Shown here in pieces: positions 43,013 to 49,341 of a DNA stretch of 49,341 bases (its first letter is position 1; the number at the start of each line of letters is the position of its first letter). The stretch covers positions 1 through 49,341 of the forward strand of contig JAJZDX010000033.1 in assembly GCA_021805865.1 (NCBI GenBank), written 5' to 3'. Below the pieces are notes generated by a model that did no database searches, had not been told where the DNA came from, and saw only the letters and a program-made list of their open reading frames with translations. The stretch is from Pseudomonadota bacterium (lineage in GTDB: Bacteria > Pseudomonadota > Gammaproteobacteria > Steroidobacterales > Steroidobacteraceae). A program made the translations under genes and the position numbers.

Positions 43013-43687
43013 TTGGCAAACGGCACATCCCGCTTCCTCCCGCTGCTGGGCGCGCTTCTGATCGCGCCGCTCTCGCCTCCCGCCCATGCGGCGACCGATC
43101 TGCTCAATGTATACATCGGGGCGGCTGTGGGACACGCGAGCCTTCGGGCGAGGGATTTCGGCCTGATCCCCGCCCTTCCCGGCGCACTCGGCAACTTCGA
43201 TCGCGGCAACACCGCCTATCAGTTCATGGCCGGTGTGCGCGGCTTGTATCTGCTCGGGGCCGAAGTCGACTACTTTCACCTGGGCAGCGGCGGCGTGTCA
43301 CCGCCCTTCTCTGGAATCGGCACCCTCGGCGGCGCACACCTCTCGCAGCAGGGGGAGGCGGTCTTTGGCCTGCTCTACCTGCCGATCCCCGTGCCCATGC
43401 TGGACGTATACGTGAAGGCCGGCGTCGCCCGCCTCACATCGGATCTCAGTGCCTCGGGCAGCGCCTGCTCGCCCGGCTCGGCGTGCCTTCCGCTTTGCAC
43501 CATCAGTGGGTGCCCCAACGGCAGGTTCATCGGTCGATTCTCCACGACCGAGACGACCTTCGCCGCCGGTGCCGGCGTGCAATGGAGCTTCGGCAATTGG
43601 GCCGTGCGCGGGGAGTATGAGCGGTTCGACGCTCTCGGCGTGCATCCCGATCTGCTCTCGGTCGGGGTGACCTGGACAATTCTGTAG
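43013..43687 (+). CDS. Outer-membrane beta-barrel protein (OmpA/OmpW-like porin family)
   Basis: 224 residues from TTG 43013. The first residues (M)ANGTSRFLPLLGALLIAPL end in SPPAHA|ATD, a good signal peptide. The mature part alternates polar and hydrophobic residues as in an eight-stranded barrel: NVYIGAAVGHASLR, YQFMAGVRGLYLLGAEVDYFHLG, LDVYVKAGVARL, FAAGAGVQWSFGNWAVRGEYERFDALG, and ends VGVTWTIL with an outer-membrane C-terminal pattern. AGGA about 9 nt upstream favours the TTG; a GTG/ATG further up (42956) would bury the signal. A Cys-rich loop (SACSPGSACLPLCTISGC) is unusual. The substrate, if any, is unknown. Confidence 0.8.
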   Translation: MANGTSRFLPLLGALLIAPLSPPAHAATDLLNVYIGAAVGHASLRARDFGLIPALPGALGNFDRGNTAYQFMAGVRGLYLLGAEVDYFHLGSGGVSPPFSGIGTLGGAHLSQQGEAVFGLLYLPIPVPMLDVYVKAGVARLTSDLSASGSACSPGSACLPLCTISGCPNGRFIGRFSTTETTFAAGAGVQWSFGNWAVRGEYERFDALGVHPDLLSVGVTWTIL

Positions 43688-43691
43688 GGGA

Positions 43692-43721
43692 GGATCATCG
43701 CCCCCCCGCGGGGCGTGATCC
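43692..43721. terminator. Hairpin after the outer-membrane protein gene
   Basis: GGATCA-T-CGCCCC pairs with GGGGCG-TGATCC (12 bp with one bulged T). It lies 5 nt after the stop in the convergent gap. No T-tract. Confidence 0.5.
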
Positions 43722-43835
43722 AAGACCAGCGCATCGGCCATCTTCAACGCGAGACCGCAGCCGTTGGGAAAAGACACCCGTCGCCGTAACGGAGGTTCCC
43801 GGCGGTGACTTCGGCAACAGGTAGACGCAGGGGGT

Positions 43836-44399
43836 TCAGCGGCCTCGGGCGGACGTGGTGTCGGGCATCAGAACCTCGACGCTCAGGTGAGTGCCTAGGG
43901 TGAGCTGATGAGGAACACAATTCGAGCCGTAGCGGATATGGCGTGTGGTGAAGAGCGGCAGAAAAGTCTGCTTGAACTGCTCGATCAGCTCGCAGTTGCC
44001 TTGCTCCTCGAATCCGGCGTTGCTCGGCATGAGCACGACGTTCTGCCAGTGCGCCGGAACCGCCGGCCCGGCCTTCTGACCGTGCACGGAGGAGGCAGGA
44101 ACGAGCACCTGCATGACCACCCTCACGCCCGGGAAGGGGTCGGCACCGACCAGCCTGGTGCACCCATACTCGCGGACCTCGAGATGGCGCGCGCCCACCT
44201 TCGCGAGCATTTCCCGGATCTGGTCGCGCAGTCCGTCGCAGGAGTAGTGGGTGGTGAAGCCCTGATAGAAGAAGGTGATGCGACGGGGTGCCCAGACGGC
44301 CTCGATGCTCCCGTGCGCCGCAGCAACGGCAGGCAGTGTGCCAAGCAGCGCACCGGCCACTGCGGCGGCGGTCGCCAGAAAAAGCGCTTTTAAACGCAT
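43836..44399 (-). CDS. Exported hypothetical protein (187 aa)
   Basis: Signal peptide MRLKALFLATAAAVAGALLG ... AVAAAHG, then a periplasmic domain of ~160 residues with four Cys: FFYQGFTTHYSCDGLRDQIREML, HLEVREYGCTRLVGADPFPG, NAGFEEQGNCELIEQFKQTFLPLF and RYGSNCVPHQLTLGTHLSVEVL, likely two disulfides. AGGAGAGG is 7-10 nt before the ATG. The text is even and real-gene-like, but I do not recognise the family. It follows the retropepsin gene by 212 bp in the same direction. A tandem GTCAACCGT repeat (44466-44483 complement) lies in its upstream region. Confidence 0.75.
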   Translation of the reverse strand: MRLKALFLATAAAVAGALLGTLPAVAAAHGSIEAVWAPRRITFFYQGFTTHYSCDGLRDQIREMLAKVGARHLEVREYGCTRLVGADPFPGVRVVMQVLVPASSVHGQKAGPAVPAHWQNVVLMPSNAGFEEQGNCELIEQFKQTFLPLFTTRHIRYGSNCVPHQLTLGTHLSVEVLMPDTTSARGR

Positions 44400-44465
44400 G
44401 CGGCAACCTCTCCTGGGCTGCTGGATGTACGTGATCCACTGGTCTTGCAACGGACCCGAAAGGTC

Positions 44466-44483
44466 ACGGTTGACACGGTTGAC
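44466..44483 (-). promoter_or_regulatory. Tandem 9-bp repeat upstream of the exported protein gene
   Basis: GTCAACCGT twice in a row on the minus strand, 67-84 bp before the start at 44399. A candidate operator for a regulator binding two adjacent direct sites. Confidence 0.35.
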
Positions 44484-44611
44484 GCACACTGCGCTCTTCC
44501 TCGCCGCAAGGAAGGCCCAATTTGCCCCGATCACTGATCCAGGTGGCCTCGAGACCACACAGGAGGGCTTCCGCAGTCCTCGCAATCGCTTCTATCACTC
44601 CCGCCGTAAGC

Positions 44612-45652
44612 CTAAGCCAAGCCGAGGCGAATTACCCGACCAGCGGAAAGTGAAGATGACGTAGTCATTGCTGTATAGGCAGCGAAAATCATCAAGCCGC
44701 CAGGCAGGGAAAGACCCGCGTCAGCCATCGAGATGGGCGGGGGCGCCGTCAGGAGGTACACGCGGGCTCGCGGATAGTCGAGCACCAGGGAATCCACTGC
44801 GCCCAGCACGTCCATCCCAATGATCACCGCGGGACGCGAATTGAGGTGCCATTCCGCGAAGATGGGAACGTCGGAATACACAATGGGGACGTGCTCGATC
44901 TCGGCTGGCCCGAGAATCATGGGAGGCGCGAAAGCTCTGATGCCAGTGGAAACCTGTTGTGTAACACCGTAGATAGGGGTCGTCGGGGCCCTGTCGCGTC
45001 GGGAGAGCAGTGCATTGCGCAGTGCCGGGTTGCCCAAGGTTTCGGGCGATCCCGTGTCGATGACGGCCTCGACCTCGACTCCCCCGACACTTGCCGGAAC
45101 CATCAGCAGTCCGCCGGGGGTGCGCGTGGCGTGGATGTCGAGAAAGCCCCAGAGCATTCCCGGGCTCGACCGGTCGATCGAGACACGATGATGGCGAAAG
45201 TCGACCGCGATCCGCACCGGACCGAAACCCGCCATACCGAGAATCCCATCGAGGTGAGCCATGATGGGGCTCGTACAGATGGGCATGCGCACGTCGGTCT
45301 TGACGATCCGCCCCACCTGCAGCCGCCGGATGAGCACCCAGGGCAGAGGCTCCGTTCCGGTAACCCCCTCGACACGCTCCACCACGCCCCGACCCAGGGC
45401 GAGCCCAAGCGCCTTCACCAGGCGGGGGGAGATCATCGAGCCGTTTGCCCCCGTGTCGACCAGGAACTGGAACGGCCCCTTGCCGTCGATCATGACCGGC
45501 ACGAGGATCTGGTCAGCGCGATTGATCCGGGTCGGCTCCGAGGACAGAAGACCCGGTAAGCGCGGTGCCGAAAGTGCGGCGGACCGGACCGCCGCTCCCG
45601 CCACCGCGGGCAGTAATGCCGCAATCAACAGAATCTGCCTGCGGGCATTCAT
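44612..45652 (-). CDS. Retropepsin-like aspartic protease, periplasmic
   Basis: 346 residues with signal MNARRQILLIAALLPAVAGAAV. Two pepsin-type active-site motifs are present, FLVDTGANGSMISPRLVKALGL (~85-105) and AVIDTGSPETLGNPALR (~207-222), plus flap and hydrophobic-hydrophobic-Gly segments (DGILGMAGFGPVRIAVDF, VIIGMDVLGAVDSLVLDY). Two copies in one chain suggest a single-chain pseudo-dimer, as in periplasmic PerP/SpoIIAspartyl-type proteins. The substrate is unknown. A 9-bp hairpin lies directly before the ATG. Confidence 0.85.
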   Translation of the reverse strand: MNARRQILLIAALLPAVAGAAVRSAALSAPRLPGLLSSEPTRINRADQILVPVMIDGKGPFQFLVDTGANGSMISPRLVKALGLALGRGVVERVEGVTGTEPLPWVLIRRLQVGRIVKTDVRMPICTSPIMAHLDGILGMAGFGPVRIAVDFRHHRVSIDRSSPGMLWGFLDIHATRTPGGLLMVPASVGGVEVEAVIDTGSPETLGNPALRNALLSRRDRAPTTPIYGVTQQVSTGIRAFAPPMILGPAEIEHVPIVYSDVPIFAEWHLNSRPAVIIGMDVLGAVDSLVLDYPRARVYLLTAPPPISMADAGLSLPGGLMIFAAYTAMTTSSSLSAGRVIRLGLA

Positions 45653-45685
45653 ACGGAACTCCCGGTCGTTTCACTCGAGTTCCGT
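45653..45685 (-). promoter_or_regulatory. Start-codon-proximal hairpin of the retropepsin gene
   Basis: On the minus strand ACGGAACTC pairs with GAGTTCCGT over a 15-nt loop and ends at the base before the ATG. The stem includes part of the GGGAG that would serve as Shine-Dalgarno. TACAAT (45691-45696 complement) places the transcript start just before the stem, so the whole leader is this hairpin. Confidence 0.55.
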
Positions 45686-45738
45686 CATACATTGTACGCC
45701 CGATGGGCACAGCCGGCGCAACCGGGTCGGGCGCAGAT

Positions 45739-45765
45739 AAAAAAGCCCAGCGCGAGGCAGGGCTT
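45739..45765 (-). terminator. Rho-independent terminator of the TonB receptor gene
   Basis: On the minus strand AAGCCC, 11-nt loop, GGGCTT, then TTTT. Found about 130 nt after the receptor's stop codon. Confidence 0.75.
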
Positions 45766-45840
45766 CAAGTCAACCTTGGGCGTGATCGCAACTACGTGGC
45801 GCAGGCCGCCGAGCGGATGAGACACGGCTGCGCCGCGAAA

Positions 45841-45873
45841 GCCGGGTACCCGCCTCCATGACGGGCACCCGGC
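45841..45873. terminator. Long hairpin after the TonB receptor stop
   Basis: GCCGGGTACCCG pairs with CGGGCACCCGGC (11 pairs, one A-C mismatch) over CCTCCATGA. It sits 25 nt beyond the stop codon, upstream of the T-run terminator, and probably protects the mRNA 3' end. Confidence 0.5.
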
Positions 45874-45897
45874 GAACGCACGCAAATTGACGCAGGA

Positions 45898-48741
45898 TCA
45901 GAGGAACTTGTACTTCAGATTGAGATAGAAGTCCCGCAGTATGGGGTTCGCAAAGAGCGCATCGTAGCCCGCCGCAAAGTTATTTTGTGATGCGTTGGTG
46001 AATGGCGGACTCGTATTGAACAGATTGCGAATACCAAACAGCACGGTCAGACCGTGGACCGGCTTGTAGGAGGTGTAGGCATCCCACGTCGAGAAGCTCC
46101 CCACCTTCCTCTGCGGGCCCGAATTGGTCGGCCCAATGCCGTACTCATCGATGTAGGACGAGTAGAAACGGTTGGAAAGTCCCGCGCCCCACTTGCCCTG
46201 CGGGCTCGACCAGTCGACCCTCAGCATATGCTCCCATCTCATCGCCGGCTGATACAGATTCCCTCCCTGATACCAGCCCACCAGGTTGAGAGTGGGGCCG
46301 CCATTGTACTCCTGCAGCCGGAACTGCGTGACCGCGGTCCCTTCCAGGTCCTCGCGGAACACCCCGAACCGGGTCTGCTGCATGTATTTGATGCTGACAT
46401 CGAATCCGTCGGTCGTGATGTGTCCCGTGTTCTGATCGGTCAGCAAGATGTATCCACAAGTCAGCTGCGTGTAAGGATTGCAATACGTGGCCTCCGCGAT
46501 CGACGGAGTGAGCGTCCCGCTGTCGTTCGTCACGATACTGCTCGTGAATCCATTCGGATTGCCGTAGATCGCCGAGGCCGGAATCGCTCCAATGGTGTTC
46601 TTGAGGAGGATTCTGTAATAGTCCAGCGTAATACCGAGATTGCGGACCGGCTCGACGATGACACCGAGATCGAAATTCTCCGATTTTTCTGGCGTCAGAT
46701 GCCTGTTTCCGCCGAACAACCCCAGTCCTTGTGTGTTGCAAGTCGCCTGACTCCACTCTCCGTTATAGTTGCTAGGCGTGCAGAATGGGTTTCCATTTCC
46801 CATGTTGCCGCTGCTCGAGGCCGCCATGAAATTCGGCTGATACAAGTCGTAGAGCGTGGGCGCCCGGAAGCCGGTGGATGCAGCGCCCCGGAAGGTCACG
46901 TAGCGGGACGGCTGGTAGCGCACCGTCAACTTCCCGTTGTTGGTCTTGCCGAAGTCGCTGTACCGGTCCTCACGATCCGATATGTCGACATCGAGCTGCT
47001 TGGACATCGGCACGTTCAGCTCGACAAAGACCGCCTGCGCCGTTCGGCTCCCTTGGACTGCAGAGCTCGAAAGTCCGGTCGCCGCGCTGACGAGGTTGTT
47101 ATAGGGGGTGGTGGCGCTTTGGAAGCTGTCGCCGTGCACATTGAAGCCGACTGCCAGGACCGCATCATGACCCGCATGGAAAGCATCGCCCAGCCGGTGG
47201 CTGGCATGGCCGGTGACGCTCCACCGCTTCATCTTGCCGGCTTCATATACGCCGTTGATATAACTGCTGTTGATCAAAGCCTGGCCAGCCGCGGTCTGCG
47301 GGCCGAAGGGATTGATCAGGTTGCTGATGATCGGCACGCCGGTGACGGGGTCGGTGGTGGGCGCGAGCACCGCCTCATTGGGATAGCCGCTGACGTTACC
47401 GTCGGTATTCAGGTTTTGGCTCCAGTTGAGATTCAACGTGTAGTTCCAGCCGTCGTTGTCCCCGGAGAACGTCAACAGAGCTCTTTGCTCGGTATTGATG
47501 CTGTCATTGTAGCGATTGTTGTTGGGGTCGGTCCAGGTCGCAATGATGGGACCGCCCAGAGCCGGCGCACCACTGCAGGTCGTGTAGTATGACTCGCACG
47601 TCAGCCCAGCCGCCGACGGGTAGTAGGTCGGGTCGGCCTGGGGCGTCATCTCGAAAAAGTAGAACATGGGACCGGACCAAGCGGTCACTTTGGAGCGGGT
47701 GTAGAAGTACTGCAGGCGCAGGGTATTGTTGGCCGGCAGCGTCTTCGTGAAGGACATCAGCGCGGACGCTTCGTACGACTTCGGAATCAGATCCGTCGCG
47801 GCAGAATAGCGGTACGCGCAGTTACCGAAATACGTGGTCAGTTCCGGATTGCCCGTGCACGCCGGAAAGCCAGGCTGCCAGTCCATTTGGTTGTGGCTAC
47901 CATAGTTGGTAATGACGGTCGCGGGCCACGTTCCCGGATTGTTTGTGGCGGCGACGCCCAGCGCCGGATTAAAGCCCTCGGCGGAAAACGACCGCTGCGC
48001 CGCCGTCAGCGCCTGTTGCTCGGTATAGCTTCCCGTGATCATGAAGTTATAGCCATCGCGGGCCAGATCGCCATGACCGAAGGTGAAGTCGATGTCGCCC
48101 GAGCCGCCGCCCGCTTCCTGCGGGTGGTCGAGAGTGGCGTCGATTTCAGCCCCCTGGTAATTCTTCTTGGTGATGAAGTTGATGACGCCCGCGATGGCAT
48201 CCGAGCCGTACAGCGCCGAGGCGCCTTCCCGCAGCACCTGGACGCTCTGGATCGCCGAGAACGGGATACCGCTGAGGTCGACCGAATCGCCGGTGAACGC
48301 GTTGTTGGCCAGCCGATGGCCATCCAGGAGGACCAGCGTACGGCCCTGGCCCAGGCCACGCAGGTTGGCGTAAGTTCCCCCTCCCGAAAACGTCCCGACT
48401 GCCGAGGCGATGTTTATCGTCGGGTTGTTCGAGGTGACGGTGCCCAGCGCCTGCTCCACATTGACGATTCCCATGTTCTTGAGAGTCGACGTATTGAGAA
48501 TCGTGATGGCCTGTGCCGTTTCGGCCTCCGTCCTCGGAATCATGGTGCCGGTGACCACGATGGTCTGCAGCTGCGGTCCCGCCGACTGCGGGCTCGCGGT
48601 TGGAGCGGGAACCGCCTGCGGCTCGGGCTTGGGCGTCGGTGCCGGCTTCGCGATCGCGAGCCCCCCCGCGCCGAACACGGCAATTGCGCCCACGGCGAGC
48701 GCACGCCTCACAGCATGTCTAATAGTGTGATTCACGGTCAT
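45898..48741 (-). CDS. TonB-dependent outer-membrane receptor
   Basis: 947 residues. Signal MTVNHTIRHAVRRALAVGAI ... GGLAIAKPA, a Pro-rich linker, then LQTIVVTGTMIPRTEAETAQ starting the plug. The plug has TYANLRGLGQGRTLVLLDGHRLANN and VLREGASALYGSDAIAGVINFITKK. A large 22-stranded barrel, Asn/Tyr/Thr-rich, follows and ends in LRDFYLNLKYKFL with the C-terminal aromatic. It belongs to the IVVTGTRI-type receptors common in Xanthomonad- and Sphingomonad-like bacteria, usually for siderophores, sugars or peptides; the substrate cannot be read from sequence. ATG 48741 has GGAG 7 nt upstream. GC content is visibly lower and Asn content higher than in neighbours. Confidence 0.93.
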   Translation of the reverse strand: MTVNHTIRHAVRRALAVGAIAVFGAGGLAIAKPAPTPKPEPQAVPAPTASPQSAGPQLQTIVVTGTMIPRTEAETAQAITILNTSTLKNMGIVNVEQALGTVTSNNPTINIASAVGTFSGGGTYANLRGLGQGRTLVLLDGHRLANNAFTGDSVDLSGIPFSAIQSVQVLREGASALYGSDAIAGVINFITKKNYQGAEIDATLDHPQEAGGGSGDIDFTFGHGDLARDGYNFMITGSYTEQQALTAAQRSFSAEGFNPALGVAATNNPGTWPATVITNYGSHNQMDWQPGFPACTGNPELTTYFGNCAYRYSAATDLIPKSYEASALMSFTKTLPANNTLRLQYFYTRSKVTAWSGPMFYFFEMTPQADPTYYPSAAGLTCESYYTTCSGAPALGGPIIATWTDPNNNRYNDSINTEQRALLTFSGDNDGWNYTLNLNWSQNLNTDGNVSGYPNEAVLAPTTDPVTGVPIISNLINPFGPQTAAGQALINSSYINGVYEAGKMKRWSVTGHASHRLGDAFHAGHDAVLAVGFNVHGDSFQSATTPYNNLVSAATGLSSSAVQGSRTAQAVFVELNVPMSKQLDVDISDREDRYSDFGKTNNGKLTVRYQPSRYVTFRGAASTGFRAPTLYDLYQPNFMAASSSGNMGNGNPFCTPSNYNGEWSQATCNTQGLGLFGGNRHLTPEKSENFDLGVIVEPVRNLGITLDYYRILLKNTIGAIPASAIYGNPNGFTSSIVTNDSGTLTPSIAEATYCNPYTQLTCGYILLTDQNTGHITTDGFDVSIKYMQQTRFGVFREDLEGTAVTQFRLQEYNGGPTLNLVGWYQGGNLYQPAMRWEHMLRVDWSSPQGKWGAGLSNRFYSSYIDEYGIGPTNSGPQRKVGSFSTWDAYTSYKPVHGLTVLFGIRNLFNTSPPFTNASQNNFAAGYDALFANPILRDFYLNLKYKFL

Positions 48742-49180
48742 GAAAATACTCCGCGGCGTCCCCGGAGGTCGCCTTCGTGATCGGTTGTTGTTGCCCCAAA
48801 GCCCTTGGGCAAGTTTCCCTGTTTCAATACCTGCTCCCCGGGACAAAGATATCTTTGCCCGTCGGATCATGTGGCGAAGAATACACGCGCGTCTCTCGAA
48901 CTGTAAAGATTCGATGTCAGAGAAATCCCAATCTCCCTCGCCTCATGCTGACGCCATCTCTTTGATTACTCAGGTTGTCTTGGCAACATTCAGCAAGCGG
49001 ATCCGTATGTTGCTTTTGCACAACATATGAGGGAACAGACTGTTGTACCAGCGCACTCTTGTTTTCATCAGGCGTGCTGAGGGCTGCCGGTTTGAAATGA
49101 ATCGGGCGGCAATATCCGCCCGCAGCGCCTCATAGGGCGCCCGGCACGCGATGAAACGAGTGAAATGGTCGACGAGCCGA
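48742..49180 (-). other. TonB receptor leader and upstream gap
   Basis: 439 bases. The right part (48910-49180) holds no supported gene. The left part contains the receptor's promoter and a ~130-nt leader with two palindromes: CAAAGATATCTTTG (48844-48857) and TTGCCCCAA/TTGGGCAA (48791-48812). A short ORF on the minus strand across 48970-49140 has some real-protein character but no start or known motif. Confidence 0.5.
48878..48907 (-). promoter_or_regulatory. Promoter of the TonB receptor gene
   Basis: On the minus strand TTTACA (48902-48907 complement), 18-nt spacer, TATTCT (48878-48883 complement). Start near 48871. Confidence 0.6.
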
Positions 49181-49341
49181 TTATTTCGGCTTGACCGGGC
49201 TCCAGCGGACGAGCGAGCCGACCGTGATTCCCAACTGGCGCGCTTCCCCGCCTCGGATCTCGACGACGGCCTCCACCGGCGTGCCCGAGGAGAGCACCGC
49301 CAGCGAGAACGGCTTGGCATGGGCGATGATCTTCTCGATCC
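49181..49341 (-). CDS. DUF192 family protein, C-terminal fragment (cut by window edge)
   Basis: The last ~52 residues of a minus-strand gene ending in TAA at 49183: IEKIIAHAKPFSLAVLSSGT, then PVEAVVEIRGGEARQLGITV and GSLVRWSPVKPK. The pattern of a proline-rich turn, a VVEI strand and GGEARQLGIxVGxxVRW matches the end of DUF192 (COG1430) proteins, small exported beta-barrel-like proteins of unknown function. The N-terminus is outside the window. Confidence 0.65.
   Translation of the reverse strand, partial: IEKIIAHAKPFSLAVLSSGTPVEAVVEIRGGEARQLGITVGSLVRWSPVKPK

Noticed and set aside
42889-43212. 107-codon minus-strand ORF upstream of the outer-membrane protein
   Set aside because: Mostly antisense to the signal peptide and barrel start; its tail reads plausibly but no start, ribosome site or family supports it.
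46054-47592. 512-codon plus-strand ORF inside the TonB receptor gene
   Set aside because: Antisense shadow; the receptor's plug and barrel motifs define the coding strand.
48742-48907. Cobalamin riboswitch upstream of the TonB receptor
   Set aside because: No B12-box or conserved core of that riboswitch can be found in the leader.
48970-49140. Minus-strand ORF piece that reads somewhat like protein
   Set aside because: It overlaps the DUF192 C-terminus in another frame, has no plausible start or promoter, and no motif I can identify.

Overview
The window is a GC-rich, densely coding chromosomal segment from a gammaproteobacterium. Gene content and order (pepP-ygfB-zapA-6S RNA-ygfA, rplM-rpsI, pmbA/yjgA, purE-purK, Vfr-type CRP, Coq7, DjlA, a large TonB receptor) point to the Xanthomonadales/Nevskiales/Steroidobacter-like side of the class. 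That placement is inferred from gene families, not from an rRNA or a database match. Most of the window is housekeeping core, with accessory material concentrated at about 19.2-22.1 kb, 32.1-38.0 kb and 40.7-49.3 kb.

Layout. 0-2.7 kb: pepP (cut by the window edge) and ygfB leftwards; a ZapB-like coiled coil, zapA, 6S RNA and ygfA rightwards. 2.8-8.4 kb: a 17-residue Lys/Ala micro-gene between a promoter and hairpins, rpiA, yihY, djlA, purC, rpe and tRNA-Gln(CUG). 8.4-16 kb: rpsI/rplM, coq7, a crp/vfr regulator, pmbA, yjgA with a coupled leader ORF, purE-purK and an ExeA-type ATPase fused to an FHA domain. 16.1-22.1 kb: plsB, an alpha/beta hydrolase and an orphan contractile-tail sheath protein in one leftward run, then a repeat-rich patch with a small gene and greB. 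22-29.2 kb: homospermidine synthase, a glutathione transferase, a sulfurtransferase, a long structured leader, speA (arginine decarboxylase), an RRM protein and a lipoprotein methyltransferase. 29.2-40.5 kb: a UvrD/Rep helicase, a NUDIX hydrolase, two unknown paired genes, a 5'-truncated opgC, and a leftward run of M32 carboxypeptidase, ttcA, a phosphatase/ADP-ribosylglycohydrolase fusion, a zinc metallopeptidase and an ATP-grasp ligase. 40.7-49.3 kb: a small membrane peptide, glgA, a decayed vapC toxin, an outer-membrane barrel, an unknown exported protein, a retropepsin-like protease, a TonB-dependent receptor and the end of a DUF192 gene.

Connections. PurC, PurE and PurK supply purine steps. 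SpeA and homospermidine synthase imply an arginine-derived polyamine route. ZapA, the coiled-coil protein and 6S RNA form a conserved growth-phase/division cluster. PlsB starts phospholipid synthesis.

The most unusual observations are: (1) a roughly 215-nt RNA upstream of speA closed by a long-range two-part stem and starting at a good promoter; (2) a tail sheath homologue with no other phage or injection-system gene nearby; (3) an overlapping metallopeptidase/ATP-grasp pair downstream of a phosphatase-ADP-ribosylglycohydrolase fusion; (4) at least eleven genes whose -10-like hexamer lies 6-9 nt before the start codon, suggesting widespread leaderless transcripts; and (5) the 17-residue Lys/Ala gene. 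Long ORFs antisense to yihY, uvrD, purK, opgC, the TonB gene and others are high-GC shadows and are omitted.
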